Assembly: GCA_017427775.1 (NCBI GenBank)
Contig: JAFRSD010000017.1
Span: 1 to 64,000, forward strand
DNA length: 64,000 bases
Reading direction: 5' to 3'
Source of the DNA: Lachnospiraceae bacterium
GTDB taxonomy: Bacteria > Bacillota > Clostridia > Lachnospirales > Lachnospiraceae
A program made the translations under genes and the position numbers. Under the pieces are notes generated by a model that worked only from the letters and a program-made list of their open reading frames with translations, made no database searches and was not told the DNA's origin. Positions 24,439 through 38,430 of this stretch are shown here, piece by piece (the first letter of the stretch is position 1; each line of letters starts with the position of its first letter).

Positions 24439-26724
24439 TCAAATCCGCTGCAGCGTATACGCTCCCTGTTCGTATGCATAACCGTCACCGGCATCATCAT
24501 ACATCTCGTAGCGGGCGCCTTCACCGAACCTGCGATACACAACCGGATCCGTCTGTTCTTCCGTCGAACGGGCCGGTTCGCGCATCGGAATAATACTTCC
24601 GTCCTTCACAAAGACGGGGATGCGGTTAAGCGGTGCTTCAACCGTTACTATGCTGCCGCCTTCGTATTTGTCCCCGGTCTCAAAGTCATACCAGTCACAG
24701 CCCTTCGGCAGGTAAACCTCTCTGGTCTTTGCTTCATTCTCAAGCGCCTCGCCGTCTTCCCCGTAATACATCGGTTTGACAACGGGGCAGATCATCAGGG
24801 ATTCCCCGAACAGGAACTGGTCGGCAATCTCCCAGGTATTGCGGTCCTCCGGATAATCAAAGGCAAGGAAGCGGATAAACGACCGGTCCGCAAGCCAGAC
24901 TTTGCCCGCCTCGGAATAGATATATGGCATGAGCCGGTACCGAAGCCTGTTAGCTGCAAGGAGCGCATCGTAAAACTCTCCCGTAAAATTCCACAGCTCA
25001 CGCCGGCAATCCGTCCCGTGTGCGCGAAACATCGGAAGAAATGCCGCAAACTGGTACCACCTTGTGTACAGTTCGCAATACCCCTTATTATCCGTTGCGT
25101 CATCATAATGGCCGTCCCAGTACCAGTTCAGGCCACGCTTTACGAAAAATGCGCCGACATCCGTTGTCCAGTACGGCAATCCGGACGCGCTGAGATGCAA
25201 ACCGATCGGAATCTGGTCACGGAATGTTTCCCAGCTCGCCGATGTGTCTCCGGACCAGAGGATCGTGCCGTAGCGCTGCTGTCCGGTGTACGCACTCCGG
25301 GTGAGATTACATACTCTCTTCTGCTCCGGTTCAGGGCGATTCTTCATCGCGTTTCTCTGCCCTTCATAGACTCCCATCGCGTGATAAAGCGGGAACGCAT
25401 TTGCGTACGGGAGTGACATCCGTAGCCCCGCCTCGTCGCAGTATTCACGGTATATGCAGCTTTCCTCCATTCGCATCAGATGACTCCACTCCGGCGTGAA
25501 CGGTTCGCTGCTGTCGCACCACCATGCGTCCGTCCCGTACGACAGATGCGTCCTGCTAAGTTGCTCAAAATACAGTTCCCGTGCCTCTTTCCGAAAAGCA
25601 TCATATACGGTGCAGGCGGGGAGCATCAGCCCGCGTGCTGACATCTCCGCGTGGTCCGGCGTTCCATTTGCCATGCTCGGCCAGATGGAAACCATGTAGT
25701 GCACATGAGATTCATGCAGTTTCGAAATCATCCCTGTCGGATCCGGATATCTCGATTCGTCGTATGACTTCTGTCCCCAGGCATTGGCCGGCCAGGTAAA
25801 CCAGTCCTGCACAATGCAGTCCATACCGATTCCGAGTTCCCGCGATTTCTCCGCGGCGCGCAGAATCTCCTCCTGCGATTCGTACCGCTCCTGCGACTGC
25901 ACATAGCCGTACGCCCACTTCGGCAAAAGGGCAGCTTTACCGGTAAGGAAACGGTACCCGGCGATTACTTCGTTCATCGTCCCGGCTATGAAATAATACG
26001 TCAGCTCGCAGTCCGCCTCCAGGTAAAGATACGTCCCGTCGGAACCATCATGGAAAATGAACGGACAATAGGTATCCGTAAGCACTCCGTATCCTGCCGT
26101 CGAAACGAACATCGGGACGGCAATCTTCCGATTGGCCTGGTGCACATACAAAGTCTTTCCGCGAAGGGACGCAAACCCTTTCTCCTGCTGTCCGAGTCCG
26201 TATAAAGCCTCATCTCCCGGCGTAAAATGAAACCGCACATGATACGCGGTCCCCGTCGGGATTTTCTCCGGATCCTCAAGGATTTCTTTTACACCGTCTG
26301 CTGTTTCCACCCTACGGGTGTGCTGCGGCGCGTCCGCAAGACGATATGTCTCAAACGCCTCGAACTCCTTCGGTTCCTGCTCTCGCTCGGTGAAAAGGCA
26401 TCGGCCGTCTTTTCTTTGGAACGAAACGGCTCCGCTCTGTCTCGTTACAACCGCCGTAATCCCGGGAAGTTCCATCTCGATGATATCCTCACTCTCCCGG
26501 AAACTCCAGTCAGCATATGTCTCCCCGCACACAACGCCGGGACGTTCCTCCATCCGGAACATTCCGTCCTGCTTGGCGCCATCAGGGACATAGGAAACAC
26601 GCACGACATTCGCGGACTTCGGCGTAAGGCGCAATGTCCCGTAATCCGCATAGAGAACCAGTTCATTCCCCATGCGTGTAACTCGTTCTATGAATCTGCT
26701 TTTCGGCTTTATAACCGGTAACAT
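24439..26724 (-). CDS. Glycoside hydrolase family 31 enzyme
   Basis: The 761-residue protein has the GH31 order: N-terminal beta-sandwich (about 1-240), catalytic barrel (about 245-600) and C-terminal beta domains. The nucleophile Asp is in WWCDSSEPFTPEW and the acid/base Asp in WSGDTSASWETF. Members cleave alpha-glucosides or alpha-xylosides; the exact sugar cannot be fixed from motifs, though the long aromatic nucleophile loop is common in alpha-xylosidase-like forms. No signal peptide, so it acts on imported oligosaccharides. It lies 19 bases after the dehydrogenase gene with GGAGGG before ATG, so the two form an operon. Confidence 0.87.
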   Translation of the reverse strand: MLPVIKPKSRFIERVTRMGNELVLYADYGTLRLTPKSANVVRVSYVPDGAKQDGMFRMEERPGVVCGETYADWSFRESEDIIEMELPGITAVVTRQSGAVSFQRKDGRCLFTEREQEPKEFEAFETYRLADAPQHTRRVETADGVKEILEDPEKIPTGTAYHVRFHFTPGDEALYGLGQQEKGFASLRGKTLYVHQANRKIAVPMFVSTAGYGVLTDTYCPFIFHDGSDGTYLYLEADCELTYYFIAGTMNEVIAGYRFLTGKAALLPKWAYGYVQSQERYESQEEILRAAEKSRELGIGMDCIVQDWFTWPANAWGQKSYDESRYPDPTGMISKLHESHVHYMVSIWPSMANGTPDHAEMSARGLMLPACTVYDAFRKEARELYFEQLSRTHLSYGTDAWWCDSSEPFTPEWSHLMRMEESCIYREYCDEAGLRMSLPYANAFPLYHAMGVYEGQRNAMKNRPEPEQKRVCNLTRSAYTGQQRYGTILWSGDTSASWETFRDQIPIGLHLSASGLPYWTTDVGAFFVKRGLNWYWDGHYDDATDNKGYCELYTRWYQFAAFLPMFRAHGTDCRRELWNFTGEFYDALLAANRLRYRLMPYIYSEAGKVWLADRSFIRFLAFDYPEDRNTWEIADQFLFGESLMICPVVKPMYYGEDGEALENEAKTREVYLPKGCDWYDFETGDKYEGGSIVTVEAPLNRIPVFVKDGSIIPMREPARSTEEQTDPVVYRRFGEGARYEMYDDAGDGYAYEQGAYTLQRI

Positions 26725-26743
26725 AATACCCTCCGACCTTTCT

Positions 26744-27784
26744 CTAGAAGCATCTCTGCTTTCTTTCCTTCTTGCAAAACTCGATATTTCCGCAGCGGTA
26801 ACAAAGCTCGTTGTCGCACATGCCGTCGTTCTCGAAGCAGGAAAGAATATTTCTTACCGTCGTCTCGGCAATGTTTCCGAGCGCCTCCTCCGTTAAGAAT
26901 GCCTGGTGTGACGTAACGATCACATTGGGCATGGACAGAAGGCGGGCGAGCAGTTCATCGTTCAGAATGTGTCCCGAACGGTCCTCAAAGAAGATGTCCG
27001 CTTCCTCCTCATAAACGTCAAGGCATGCGGCACCGATCTTACGCGCCTTAATGCCCTCTAACAGTGCTTCCGCGTCGATCAGGGCGCCGCGGGATGTATT
27101 CAGGATAACAACGCCCTTCTTCATCCGTGCGATCGCGGCCGCATCGATCATATGTCTCGTCTGATCCGTCAGCGGGCAGTGAAGAGAGATAATATCACTC
27201 CGCTCGAGCAATTCCTCAAGCGACACATATTCGATATCGCTGTCCTTTGCCGGAAAAGCATCATACGCGATCACATTCATGCCGAAGCCCCGGCAGATTC
27301 CGAGGAAGATCCGGCCGATCTTCCCGGTACCGATGACGCCGGCCGTCTTTCCGTGAAGGTCGAAGCCGGTCAATCCGTTCAGCGAGAAATTGAAATCCCG
27401 CGTCCGGTTGTATGCCTTGTGAATGCGTCGCACCGAAGTGAGCAGCAATGCCGCGGCGTGCTCCGCAACCGCATACGGCGAGTATGCCGGAACATGTACC
27501 ACGTGAATCCTGCCGTACGCCTTCTCCACGTCCACGTTATTATAACCCGCACAACGAAGAGCGATCAGTCGGACACCGTATTCATACAGCTTGTCGATCA
27601 CGTTTGCACTCACGGTATCATTGACGAAAACGCACACCGCGTCGAACCCCTTCGCGAGGTCGGCCGTGTCCTCCGTCAGCTTTGTCTCAAGAAATTTGAA
27701 CTCCACCTTCGGATTGCTTTCCGTTACTTTCGTAAAGGACTGAATATCATATTCCTTTGCGTCGAAAAATGCGACTTTGATCAT
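26744..27784 (-). CDS. D-2-hydroxyacid dehydrogenase (D-lactate dehydrogenase-like)
   Basis: The 346-residue enzyme reduces a 2-keto acid with NADH. VIGTGKIGRIF is the NAD loop; the catalytic Arg, Glu and His lie in NTSRGALID, DVYEEE and SHQAF. The pattern fits fermentative D-lactate dehydrogenase (LdhA type). Unusual is the C-terminal tail beyond the normal end: CDNELCYRCGNIEFCKKE holds four Cys in a pattern able to bind a metal. ATG 27784 is chosen since AAAGGGGG precedes it; the track of open frame upstream crosses a promoter and hairpin. Confidence 0.85.
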   Translation of the reverse strand: MIKVAFFDAKEYDIQSFTKVTESNPKVEFKFLETKLTEDTADLAKGFDAVCVFVNDTVSANVIDKLYEYGVRLIALRCAGYNNVDVEKAYGRIHVVHVPAYSPYAVAEHAAALLLTSVRRIHKAYNRTRDFNFSLNGLTGFDLHGKTAGVIGTGKIGRIFLGICRGFGMNVIAYDAFPAKDSDIEYVSLEELLERSDIISLHCPLTDQTRHMIDAAAIARMKKGVVILNTSRGALIDAEALLEGIKARKIGAACLDVYEEEADIFFEDRSGHILNDELLARLLSMPNVIVTSHQAFLTEEALGNIAETTVRNILSCFENDGMCDNELCYRCGNIEFCKKERKQRCF

Positions 27785-27812
27785 TTTTATACCCCCTTTT
27801 TTTACAGGTATT

Positions 27813-27837
27813 GTCCATCCGGTTTCACCCGATGGAC
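27813..27837 (-). promoter_or_regulatory. Leader hairpin before the dehydrogenase gene
   Basis: GTCCATCCGG (27813-27822) pairs with CCCGATGGAC (27828-27837) at nine of ten positions. It lies between the promoter and the ribosome binding site, with no T-run on the minus strand, so it is not a terminator. Possible mRNA stabiliser or regulatory structure. Confidence 0.4.
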
Positions 27838-27848
27838 CTCTTATGCCG

Positions 27849-27877
27849 AGTATCTCATATTCCCGGGGTCTTGTCCA
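27849..27877 (-). promoter_or_regulatory. Promoter of the dehydrogenase-GH31 operon
   Basis: On the minus strand TGGACA (27872-27877) and GATACT (27849-27854) are 17 bases apart, 65 bases before ATG 27784. Confidence 0.5.
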
Positions 27878-27906
27878 TTGCTTTTTATGCTGCAAAGCAC
27901 AAATAA

Positions 27907-27926
27907 GAGGAGGCCTTAGCCTCCTC
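27907..27926 (-). terminator. Intrinsic terminator ending the nitrogen operon after dapL
   Basis: GAGGAGGC and GCCTCCTC pair perfectly (8 bp) around a four-base loop, followed on the minus strand by TTATTTGTG. It lies 48 bases past the dapL stop. Confidence 0.75.
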
Positions 27927-27974
27927 CTACTGTAATTCATCATTCATTTTTCAACTGTGTCTTACGACGGGCGT

Positions 27975-29156
27975 TCAGCCAAGCAGTTCCACAAGTCTTC
28001 TTGCCGCCTCTTCCGTATCGGCACGGTCGCCGAAAGTCGAGAACCGGAAGAATCCCTCGCCGCAGGCACCGAAGCCTTCGCCGGGTGTCCCGACAACCTG
28101 GATCTTCTTCAGAAGCAGGTCGAAGAATTCCCAGCTTCCCATGCCGTTCGGGCACTTCATCCAGATGTAAGGCGCATTCTTGCCACCGCAGTACCAGATG
28201 CCGAGCTTATCGAGAGCACGCATCAGGATCGCCGCATTTTCCTTGTAGTAACGGATGTTTTCATGAATCTGCTTCTGACCCTCTTCGGTGAAGATTGCCG
28301 CGCCTCCGCGCTGCAGAATATAGGAAATACCGTTCGTCTTCGTAGTACGGTTACGTACCCACATGGCGTTCAGGTTCATTCCCTCGCGCTCCAGATCCTT
28401 CGGGATTACCGTATATCCGAGACGGGTTCCGGTAAATCCGGCCGTCTTCGAAAGGGAGCAGATTTCGATCGCACAGGTGCGCGCGCCCGGGATTTCGAAG
28501 ATGCTGTGGGGAAGCGCAGGATCCTCGATAAATGCTTCGTAAGCAGCATCAAAAAGGATTACCGCGCCGGTTCTGTTCGCAAACTCAACCCACTTCGTCA
28601 GCGCTTCTCTTCCGAATACGGCGCCGGTAGGGTTATTGGGGGAACAAATGTACAGAAGATCGGCCTTTGTATCGGGACCGGGCTCCGGCAGGAATCCGTT
28701 GTCGATGCCGGATGCAAGGTGCAGAATGCTCCGTCCGCCCATCACGTTGGCATCCACATATGCCGGATAAGCAGGCTCAATGACCATAGAGCGGTTGGAC
28801 GGATCAAAAAGGTCCAGAATATCGCCGAGCTCATCGCTCGCGCCGCTTGAAACGAAAACTTCGTCACTCGAAAGCTCTACCCCGCGCTTCGCGTAATACT
28901 GCGCGATCGTTTCCCGAAGGAACGGCGCGCCGCATTCCGGCATATAGCCGTGGAACGTCTCCTTTACCGCCTGGTCATCTACCGCGCCGTGAAGCGCTTT
29001 GATCGCCGCATCGCAAAGCGGCAGCGATACATCGCCGATTCCCATCCGGTACAGATGTGTTCCGGGATTCTCCTCGAGATATTTCTTGGTTTTCTGCGCA
29101 ATATGGAAGAACAGATAGGACTCTGCAAGATCTGCGTAATGTTTATTCGGCTTCAT
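27975..29156 (-). CDS. dapL: LL-diaminopimelate aminotransferase
   Basis: A PLP fold-type I enzyme that makes LL-diaminopimelate from tetrahydrodipicolinate and glutamate, for lysine and peptidoglycan. The 393 residues start with the DapL pattern (HYADLAESYLFFHIAQKTKK, YRMGIGDVSLPL), and have SPNNPTGAVF, the PLP-binding segment SLSKTAGFTGTRLGY and the C-terminal Arg in FFRFSTFGDR. ATG 29156 after AAAGGA. It follows carB by 29 bases, so it ends an operon whose other products spend or make glutamine and glutamate; DapL uses glutamate as donor, which fits. Confidence 0.88.
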   Translation of the reverse strand: MKPNKHYADLAESYLFFHIAQKTKKYLEENPGTHLYRMGIGDVSLPLCDAAIKALHGAVDDQAVKETFHGYMPECGAPFLRETIAQYYAKRGVELSSDEVFVSSGASDELGDILDLFDPSNRSMVIEPAYPAYVDANVMGGRSILHLASGIDNGFLPEPGPDTKADLLYICSPNNPTGAVFGREALTKWVEFANRTGAVILFDAAYEAFIEDPALPHSIFEIPGARTCAIEICSLSKTAGFTGTRLGYTVIPKDLEREGMNLNAMWVRNRTTKTNGISYILQRGGAAIFTEEGQKQIHENIRYYKENAAILMRALDKLGIWYCGGKNAPYIWMKCPNGMGSWEFFDLLLKKIQVVGTPGEGFGACGEGFFRFSTFGDRADTEEAARRLVELLG

Positions 29157-29185
29157 GTTTCCGTTATCCTTTCCGATTATGATTT

Positions 29186-32100
29186 CTACTCCGCGTCAAT
29201 CGTCGATACGCGCATCGTAACTTCCTCCAGCACCTGCAGCACAAGACGCACGGTATCAAGAGAAGTAAGCAGCGGAACGTTATTCTGCGATGCGACACGC
29301 CGGATTGCCACGCCGTCGCCGTAATGAACGCCTGAAACGACCGCACGCGTATTGATCACATAGCTGACATAGCCTGCGCGGATCGAGTCGAGTACTTCTT
29401 CACTGCCCTCGCTCGGCTTATGGCGGATTCTCGTACGGATGCCGTGCTCCTTCAGGACTTCTCCGGTAAGCGACGTTGCCTCAATATTGAAGCCCATATC
29501 GTAGAACCGTTTGATCAGCGGAACCGTCTCCTCCTTGTCCTCGTCGGCGACGCTTACAAGAACCGTTCCGTAACTCTTTAAGGTGAGACCGGAAGCAATC
29601 AGAGCCTTGTATGCCGCGCGGTGCAGCCGCTTATCATAGCCGATGGCCTCGCCGGTCGATTTCATCTCCGGCGAAAGGTATGCATCCATACCGAACAGCT
29701 TTGAGAAGGAAAATGCCGGAACCTTCACGTAGTATCTCGACTTCTCCTTCGGGTAGATTTCCGTGATACCCTGTTCCTTCAGTGACACACCGAGTGTCGC
29801 AAGTGTTCCGATGTCCGCAAGCGGATATCCGGTTGCCTTCGAAAGGAACGGAACCGTTCTCGACGAACGGGGGTTAACCTCAATGATATAAACCGTTTCG
29901 TCCGGTGCCACGATAAACTGAATGTTGTAAAGACCGCGGATACCGATGCCGATACCGAGCCGTTTCGTATAATCGAGGATGGTTTCCTTAACCTTGTCCG
30001 AAAGGCTGTAGGAAGGATATACGCTGATGGAGTCGCCGGAATGAACACCGGTACGTTCCACAAGTTCCATGATGCCCGGAACAAATACGTCCGTACCGTC
30101 ACAGACTGCATCCACCTCAACTTCCTTGCCGCGGATATAATGGTCCACAAGAACCGGCTTATCCTCATCGATCGCAACCGCGTTCCGCAGGTAGTCCCAA
30201 AGGGATTCCTCTTTTGCTACGATCTGCATCGCACGTCCGCCGAGTACGAAGCTCGGGCGTACGAGAACGGGATATCCGATCTCCTTTGCCGCCTTGATGC
30301 CTGCCTCAATGCTCGTAACCGCACAACCGGTGGGCTGCGGGATATTCAGGGACAGGAGCAGATGCTCAAACGCATCGCGGTTCTCCGCGCGGTCGATGGC
30401 TTCGCAATCCGTTCCGAGGATCTTCACACCGCGCTTTGCAAGCGGTGCCGCAAGGTTGACCGCTGTCTGTCCGCCGAGCGTTGCGATCACGCCTTCCGGC
30501 TTCTCGAGGCGGATGACATTCATGACATCCTCCGCGCAGAGCGGCTCAAAATACAGTTTATCCGAGCACGTGTAATCGGTAGATACGGTCTCAGGGTTGT
30601 TGTTGATGACAATGGCCTCATATCCGGCTTTCTGAATCGTCTGCACGGCATGAACGGTCGAGTAGTCAAATTCTACGCCCTGCCCGATACGGATCGGTCC
30701 GGAACCGAGTACGATCACTTTCTTCTTGTCGGATACGCGCGACTCATTTTCCTCTTCGTAAGTCGAATAGAAGTAGGGAATGTAGCTTTCGAACTCAGAT
30801 GCGCACGTATCGATCATCTTATAGACGGGCATAATGCCTTCCGCCTCACGCATCGCGAAGATTTCTTCTTCGCTGCGGTTCCAGAGGATTCCGATCTCAT
30901 AGTCGGACATGCCGTTTTTCTTGGCTTCACGAAGCACCTGCATGTCACCCGGAAGACTTGCGACTTTATTCTCAAGAGCGATGATGTTACGGATCTTCCG
31001 AAGGAAGAACAGGTCGATCGCCGTTACTTCGGCGATCTTCTCCACCGTTACGCCCTTTCTGAGCAATTCGGCTAACGCGAACAGACGGTCATCGGTACCG
31101 GTACGGATATAGTCAAGCATTTCCGTAACGCTCTTATCCGCGTATTTCTTACTGAAAAGGTGCATCGCGCCGTTCTCAAGGGAACGGATTCCCTTTAAGA
31201 GACTTTCCTCAAAGGTACGGCCGACGCTCATGACTTCACCGGTTGCCTTCATCTGCGTCGAAAGCGTGTTATTGGCGTCGGCGAATTTATCGAAGGGGAA
31301 GCGAGGAAGCTTCGTTACGACATAGTCAAGTGCGGGCTCAAAGGAAGCAAGGGTATTGGCAAGCGGGATCTCGTCGAGCGTCATGCCGATACCGATCTTC
31401 GCGGACACGCGGGCGATCGGATAACCGCTTGCTTTCGAAGCGAGTGCCGACGAGCGGGATACTCTCGGGTTAACTTCGATCAGATAGTACTGGAAAGACT
31501 TCGGATCCAGCGCGAACTGCACGTTGCAGCCGCCCTCGATCTTCAGCGCGCGGATGATCTTCAGCGCACTGTCGCGAAGCATATGATACTCTTTGTTCGT
31601 CAGTGTCTGCGAAGGACATACAACGACGGAGTCGCCGGTATGGATGCCGACCGGATCGAGGTTCTCCATGTTACAGATGGTAATCGCCGTGTCATTCCGG
31701 TCACGCATTACCTCGTACTCAATCTCCTTGTAACCGCGTACGCTTCGCTCAACAAGCACCTGGCTTACGGGCGAAAGCTCGAGCGCGTGACGGAGCATCG
31801 GCAGGAAATCCTTTTCGTCCTCCACAAAGCCGCCGCCCGTACCGCCGAGGGTAAATGCCGGACGGAGTACGACGGGGTATCCGATCCGCTCTACTGCTGC
31901 CAGACCTTCCTCCTCCGTGCTGACCGTCTCCGACGGAAGCACCGGTTCTCCGAGCCGTTCGCACAATTCTTTAAAGAGCTCACGGTCTTCCGCCTGTTCA
32001 ATGGACTCGCTTCTCGTTCCGAGCAGTTCCGCGCGGCATTCCGCAAGGATTCCTTTGCGTTCCAGCTGGATTGCGAGATTCAGTCCCGTCTGTCCGCCGA

Positions 32101-32368
32101 TACCGGGCAGAATGGCGTCAGGGCGTTCATAGCGGATAATCTTCGCAAGATATTCGAGCGTCAAAGGCTCCATATATACTTTGTCGGCAATTCTCGTGTC
32201 GGTCATGATCGTTGCGGGGTTGGAGTTGCAAAGGACAACCTCGTAGCCCTCCTCACGAAGTGCGAGGCAGGCCTGCGTTCCCGCGTAATCGAACTCCGCT
32301 GCCTGTCCGATGACGATCGGGCCGGAACCGATAACGAGCACCTTCTTAATGTCTGTTCTCTTCGGCAT
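29186..32368 (-). CDS. carB: Carbamoyl-phosphate synthase large subunit
   Basis: The 1060-residue length is normal. Two homologous halves each begin with the ATP-grasp entry motif ([21 protein letters not shown] near residue 8, and [20 protein letters not shown] near 550), and a C-terminal MGS-like allosteric domain follows ([12 protein letters not shown]). It makes carbamoyl phosphate from bicarbonate, ammonia (from CarA) and two ATP for arginine and pyrimidines. ATG 32368 follows the carA stop (TAG 32371-32373) at once, so translation is coupled. Confidence 0.93.
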   Translation of the reverse strand: MPKRTDIKKVLVIGSGPIVIGQAAEFDYAGTQACLALREEGYEVVLCNSNPATIMTDTRIADKVYMEPLTLEYLAKIIRYERPDAILPGIGGQTGLNLAIQLERKGILAECRAELLGTRSESIEQAEDRELFKELCERLGEPVLPSETVSTEEEGLAAVERIGYPVVLRPAFTLGGTGGGFVEDEKDFLPMLRHALELSPVSQVLVERSVRGYKEIEYEVMRDRNDTAITICNMENLDPVGIHTGDSVVVCPSQTLTNKEYHMLRDSALKIIRALKIEGGCNVQFALDPKSFQYYLIEVNPRVSRSSALASKASGYPIARVSAKIGIGMTLDEIPLANTLASFEPALDYVVTKLPRFPFDKFADANNTLSTQMKATGEVMSVGRTFEESLLKGIRSLENGAMHLFSKKYADKSVTEMLDYIRTGTDDRLFALAELLRKGVTVEKIAEVTAIDLFFLRKIRNIIALENKVASLPGDMQVLREAKKNGMSDYEIGILWNRSEEEIFAMREAEGIMPVYKMIDTCASEFESYIPYFYSTYEEENESRVSDKKKVIVLGSGPIRIGQGVEFDYSTVHAVQTIQKAGYEAIVINNNPETVSTDYTCSDKLYFEPLCAEDVMNVIRLEKPEGVIATLGGQTAVNLAAPLAKRGVKILGTDCEAIDRAENRDAFEHLLLSLNIPQPTGCAVTSIEAGIKAAKEIGYPVLVRPSFVLGGRAMQIVAKEESLWDYLRNAVAIDEDKPVLVDHYIRGKEVEVDAVCDGTDVFVPGIMELVERTGVHSGDSISVYPSYSLSDKVKETILDYTKRLGIGIGIRGLYNIQFIVAPDETVYIIEVNPRSSRTVPFLSKATGYPLADIGTLATLGVSLKEQGITEIYPKEKSRYYVKVPAFSFSKLFGMDAYLSPEMKSTGEAIGYDKRLHRAAYKALIASGLTLKSYGTVLVSVADEDKEETVPLIKRFYDMGFNIEATSLTGEVLKEHGIRTRIRHKPSEGSEEVLDSIRAGYVSYVINTRAVVSGVHYGDGVAIRRVASQNNVPLLTSLDTVRLVLQVLEEVTMRVSTIDAE

Positions 32369-32370
32369 GA

Positions 32371-33537
32371 CTACATCGCCTCCTTCCCGCACTGCAAAGG
32401 TTCTGCGGCGCATACGTCGTCACGCGAATCGCTCAGCACGCCGGTACGCATCAGCCGGATAAACCGGTCGAAAAGATAACTGCTGTCCTGCGGGCCGGGA
32501 GCGCTTTCCGGATGGTACTGCACACTGAAAGCCTGCTTTGCCGCGCACGCAACACCCTCCACGGTATTGTCGAGCAGATTGATATGCGTTGCGGTAAGAG
32601 GCGTTTTCGAAAGGCTTGCAAGGTCAACCGCATAGGAGTGGTTCTGGGACGTGATCTCAATCTTTCCGCTTGCCAGCTCCTTAACCGGATGGTTTCCGCC
32701 GCGGTGGCCGAACTTCAGCTTATAGGTTTCTGCGCCAAATGCAAGCGATAATATCTGATGACCGAGACAGATTCCGAAGATCGGCTTCTTTCCGATCAGA
32801 CTCCGAACCGTCGCAATCGTTTCCGGAACATCCTTCGGATCTCCGGGGCCATTTGAAATGAATACACCGTCCGGATCCTTCGCAAGGATCTCCTCCGCGG
32901 AGGTATTCCACGGAACGACCGTCACAAGACATCCTCTGCGGTTCAGGGAACGTACGATATTCTGTTTCATGCCGCAGTCGATTGCGACAACGTGAAGCGG
33001 TTTCGCGATATTGTCCGCGGGAACCGGCTGCGAATCAAACGCCTCCCGGCAGCTTACACGCGACACGGCATCCGTCGGAACGGGGTATGTGCGAAGCTTC
33101 TCAAGACACACGGAAAGCGGCGTATTCACATCCGTAAGAAGAGCCAGCCTGCTTCCGTAATCCCGGACCGATCTGGTAATCTTTCTCGTATCCACGCCGC
33201 TCACACCGACGATACCGTATTTCTTCATTACGTCTCCGAGGGAGACCGTGCTGCGAAAATTCGACGGCTCATCGTTATATTCTCTTACAACCAATGCTCC
33301 GATACTCGGATGCAGGGACTCGTAATCCTCGTCTGCCATACCGTAATTGCCGATCAGCGGGTATGTCATTACTACCGCCTGATCCGTATAAGAAGGATCC
33401 GAAAGGATTTCCTGATAACCGACCATCGACGTGTTGAACACAAGCTCAAGGATCCGCTCGCCGTCAGCGCCGAATGCGGTACCGATGTATTCCTGTCCGT
33501 CCTCAAGGACAATCTTCCGCTTATTCTCCGTACTCAT
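32371..33537 (-). CDS. carA: Carbamoyl-phosphate synthase small subunit (glutaminase)
   Basis: The 388-residue subunit hydrolyses glutamine and passes ammonia to CarB. The N-terminal CPSase domain ([30 protein letters not shown]) is followed by a class I amidotransferase with Cys in GICLGHQIL and His/Glu in [13 protein letters not shown] 33537 after AAAGGA. The purF gene ends 120 bases upstream; no promoter or terminator was found in that gap. Confidence 0.93.
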   Translation of the reverse strand: MSTENKRKIVLEDGQEYIGTAFGADGERILELVFNTSMVGYQEILSDPSYTDQAVVMTYPLIGNYGMADEDYESLHPSIGALVVREYNDEPSNFRSTVSLGDVMKKYGIVGVSGVDTRKITRSVRDYGSRLALLTDVNTPLSVCLEKLRTYPVPTDAVSRVSCREAFDSQPVPADNIAKPLHVVAIDCGMKQNIVRSLNRRGCLVTVVPWNTSAEEILAKDPDGVFISNGPGDPKDVPETIATVRSLIGKKPIFGICLGHQILSLAFGAETYKLKFGHRGGNHPVKELASGKIEITSQNHSYAVDLASLSKTPLTATHINLLDNTVEGVACAAKQAFSVQYHPESAPGPQDSSYLFDRFIRLMRTGVLSDSRDDVCAAEPLQCGKEAM

Positions 33538-33657
33538 TGTATGTTCCTTTCGCAACGCCGTCTCCGCGATTCTTCATCAGGATCGGACCGGGGTGCGGAC
33601 ACTGCCTTTTGAATCTCATTTAACCACCGTACATAATAGCAATCAGAGAGCCGTTCG

Positions 33658-35067
33658 TCAACACACGGACAGTCTTCTTTCGAAACGATTTTTACTTCCT
33701 TCGGAAGGCACAGCGGTCGGATAACTGCCGTCGAAGCAGGCGCTGCAGATTCCCTGTCCGCCGGAGAGCTCCGGAAGTCGTTCCGTCGGAAAATACCCAA
33801 GCGAATCCGCGCCGATCATTGCCGCGATCTGTTCGGTCGTATGCTCGGTCGCGATCAGTCCCGATTTCGAATCCACATCTGTTCCGTAGTAGCAAGGGAA
33901 ACGGAACGGCGGAGCCGTAATGCGCATATGGATCTCGGTCGCTCCGGCTTCCCGCAGAAGCCTTACGATCTGCTCGCTAGTCGTACCGCGGACAATGGAG
34001 TCATCCACCAGAACAACCCGCTTCCCGCTGACCGCGCTCTCTACTGCCGAAAGTTTGATCTTTACCTGCGTCGATCGGTCCTTCGGCGCGATAAATGTGC
34101 GTCCGATGTATTTGTTCTTCACAAGCCCGATGCCGTAAGGAATGCCTGACTGACGGCTGAAGCCGAGCGCCGCATCGATACCGGAATCGGGAACGCCGAT
34201 GACGATATCCGCATCTGCCGGATGGGTTTCCGCAAGAATCTCGCCCGCATGTACGCGCGATTCATGCACCGATACGCCGTCAATGACCGAATCGGGCCGC
34301 GCGAAATAGATATATTCAAAAACACAAAGCCGTTTCTCCTGCCGGTTGCAGTGCTCCTCGCGTAAGATAACGCCGTCCTTCGAGAACACCAGGATCTCTC
34401 CGGGCATCACGTTTCTCACAAAAGTCGCGCCTGCCGCATGAAGCGCACAGCTTTCCGAAGCGATGACATAACCGCCGTCCGGCAGGGTTCCGTAGCAAAG
34501 CGGGCGGAACCCGTGCGGATCGCGGACACAGATCAGCTTCTGGGGAGACATCAAAATCAGCGAATAAGCCCCTTCAAACTTATTCATGGCCCTGCTCACG
34601 GCCTCCTCGATGGAAGGCGCACAGAGGCGCTCTCTTGTAACGATATAGGCAATCGTTTCGGTATCGCTCGTCGTATGGAATATGGCTCCGGAAAGCTCTA
34701 ACTCCGACCGGAGCGCGGATGCGTTGGCAAGATTGCCGTTGTGGGCGATCGCCATATGTCCCTTCTGGTGATTGACCTCAATCGGCTGGCAGTTACTCCG
34801 GTTGTTCGCACCGGTCGTACCGTACCTGGTATGCGCAACCGCCATGGTTCCTTTCGGAAGGTACGACAGCGCGTCACCCGCGAACACCTCGCTCACCAGC
34901 CCGAGGTCCTTCTTGGAGACAAATACGCCGTCATCATTTACCACAATCCCGCAGCTTTCCTGGCCACGGTGCTGCAGAGCATACAGTCCGTAATAGCAAT
35001 CGGCCGCTACGTCCGAAGGTTCCGGCGTGATCACGCCGAATACACCGCATTCTTCATGAAGATCCAT
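33658..35067 (-). CDS. purF: Amidophosphoribosyltransferase
   Basis: First step of purine synthesis: PRPP plus glutamine to phosphoribosylamine. The 469 residues have an N-terminal propeptide ending before Cys (MDLHEECGVFGV), HNGNLANA and the TSDTET segment of the class II glutaminase, and the PRPP motif RVVLVDDSIVRGTT. The C-terminal region with CYYGTD and CSACFDGSYP matches forms that carry a 4Fe-4S cluster. ATG 35067, GGAAAGG upstream. It lies 39 bases after pyrG, so in the same operon. Confidence 0.92.
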   Translation of the reverse strand: MDLHEECGVFGVITPEPSDVAADCYYGLYALQHRGQESCGIVVNDDGVFVSKKDLGLVSEVFAGDALSYLPKGTMAVAHTRYGTTGANNRSNCQPIEVNHQKGHMAIAHNGNLANASALRSELELSGAIFHTTSDTETIAYIVTRERLCAPSIEEAVSRAMNKFEGAYSLILMSPQKLICVRDPHGFRPLCYGTLPDGGYVIASESCALHAAGATFVRNVMPGEILVFSKDGVILREEHCNRQEKRLCVFEYIYFARPDSVIDGVSVHESRVHAGEILAETHPADADIVIGVPDSGIDAALGFSRQSGIPYGIGLVKNKYIGRTFIAPKDRSTQVKIKLSAVESAVSGKRVVLVDDSIVRGTTSEQIVRLLREAGATEIHMRITAPPFRFPCYYGTDVDSKSGLIATEHTTEQIAAMIGADSLGYFPTERLPELSGGQGICSACFDGSYPTAVPSEGSKNRFERRLSVC

Positions 35068-35106
35068 ATTTCATTCCGACCTTTCCGGATTATTGAGTGT
35101 GCTGTC

Positions 35107-38353
<3,247 letters not shown>

Positions 38354-38379
38354 CGCTCTTTCCTCCGAAAATATCATTA

Positions 38380-38414
38380 TTGGGGAAGCGCCGAGCGTAT
38401 CAGCGCTTCCCCAA
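38380..38414 (-). terminator. Strong terminator inside the nitrogen operon, before asnB
   Basis: TTGGGGAAGCGC and GCGCTTCCCCAA pair perfectly (12 bp) around 11 bases; TAATGATATTTT follows on the minus strand. It lies between the Amt-PII stop and the asnB start. No ANTAR-type loop overlaps it. The T-tract is broken, so partial read-through is expected; alternatively it is an attenuator. Confidence 0.7.
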
Positions 38415-38430
38415 AGATTTCTTTATTCTG

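Noticed and set aside
30041-32479. Plus-strand open frames of about 300-340 codons opposite carB
   Set aside because: Antisense shadows of carB; no family motifs.
33534-33800. Minus-strand frame across the purF end and the purF-carA gap, coding-like in part
   Set aside because: It overlaps the purF C-terminus in another frame and has no ribosome binding site or recognisable motif.
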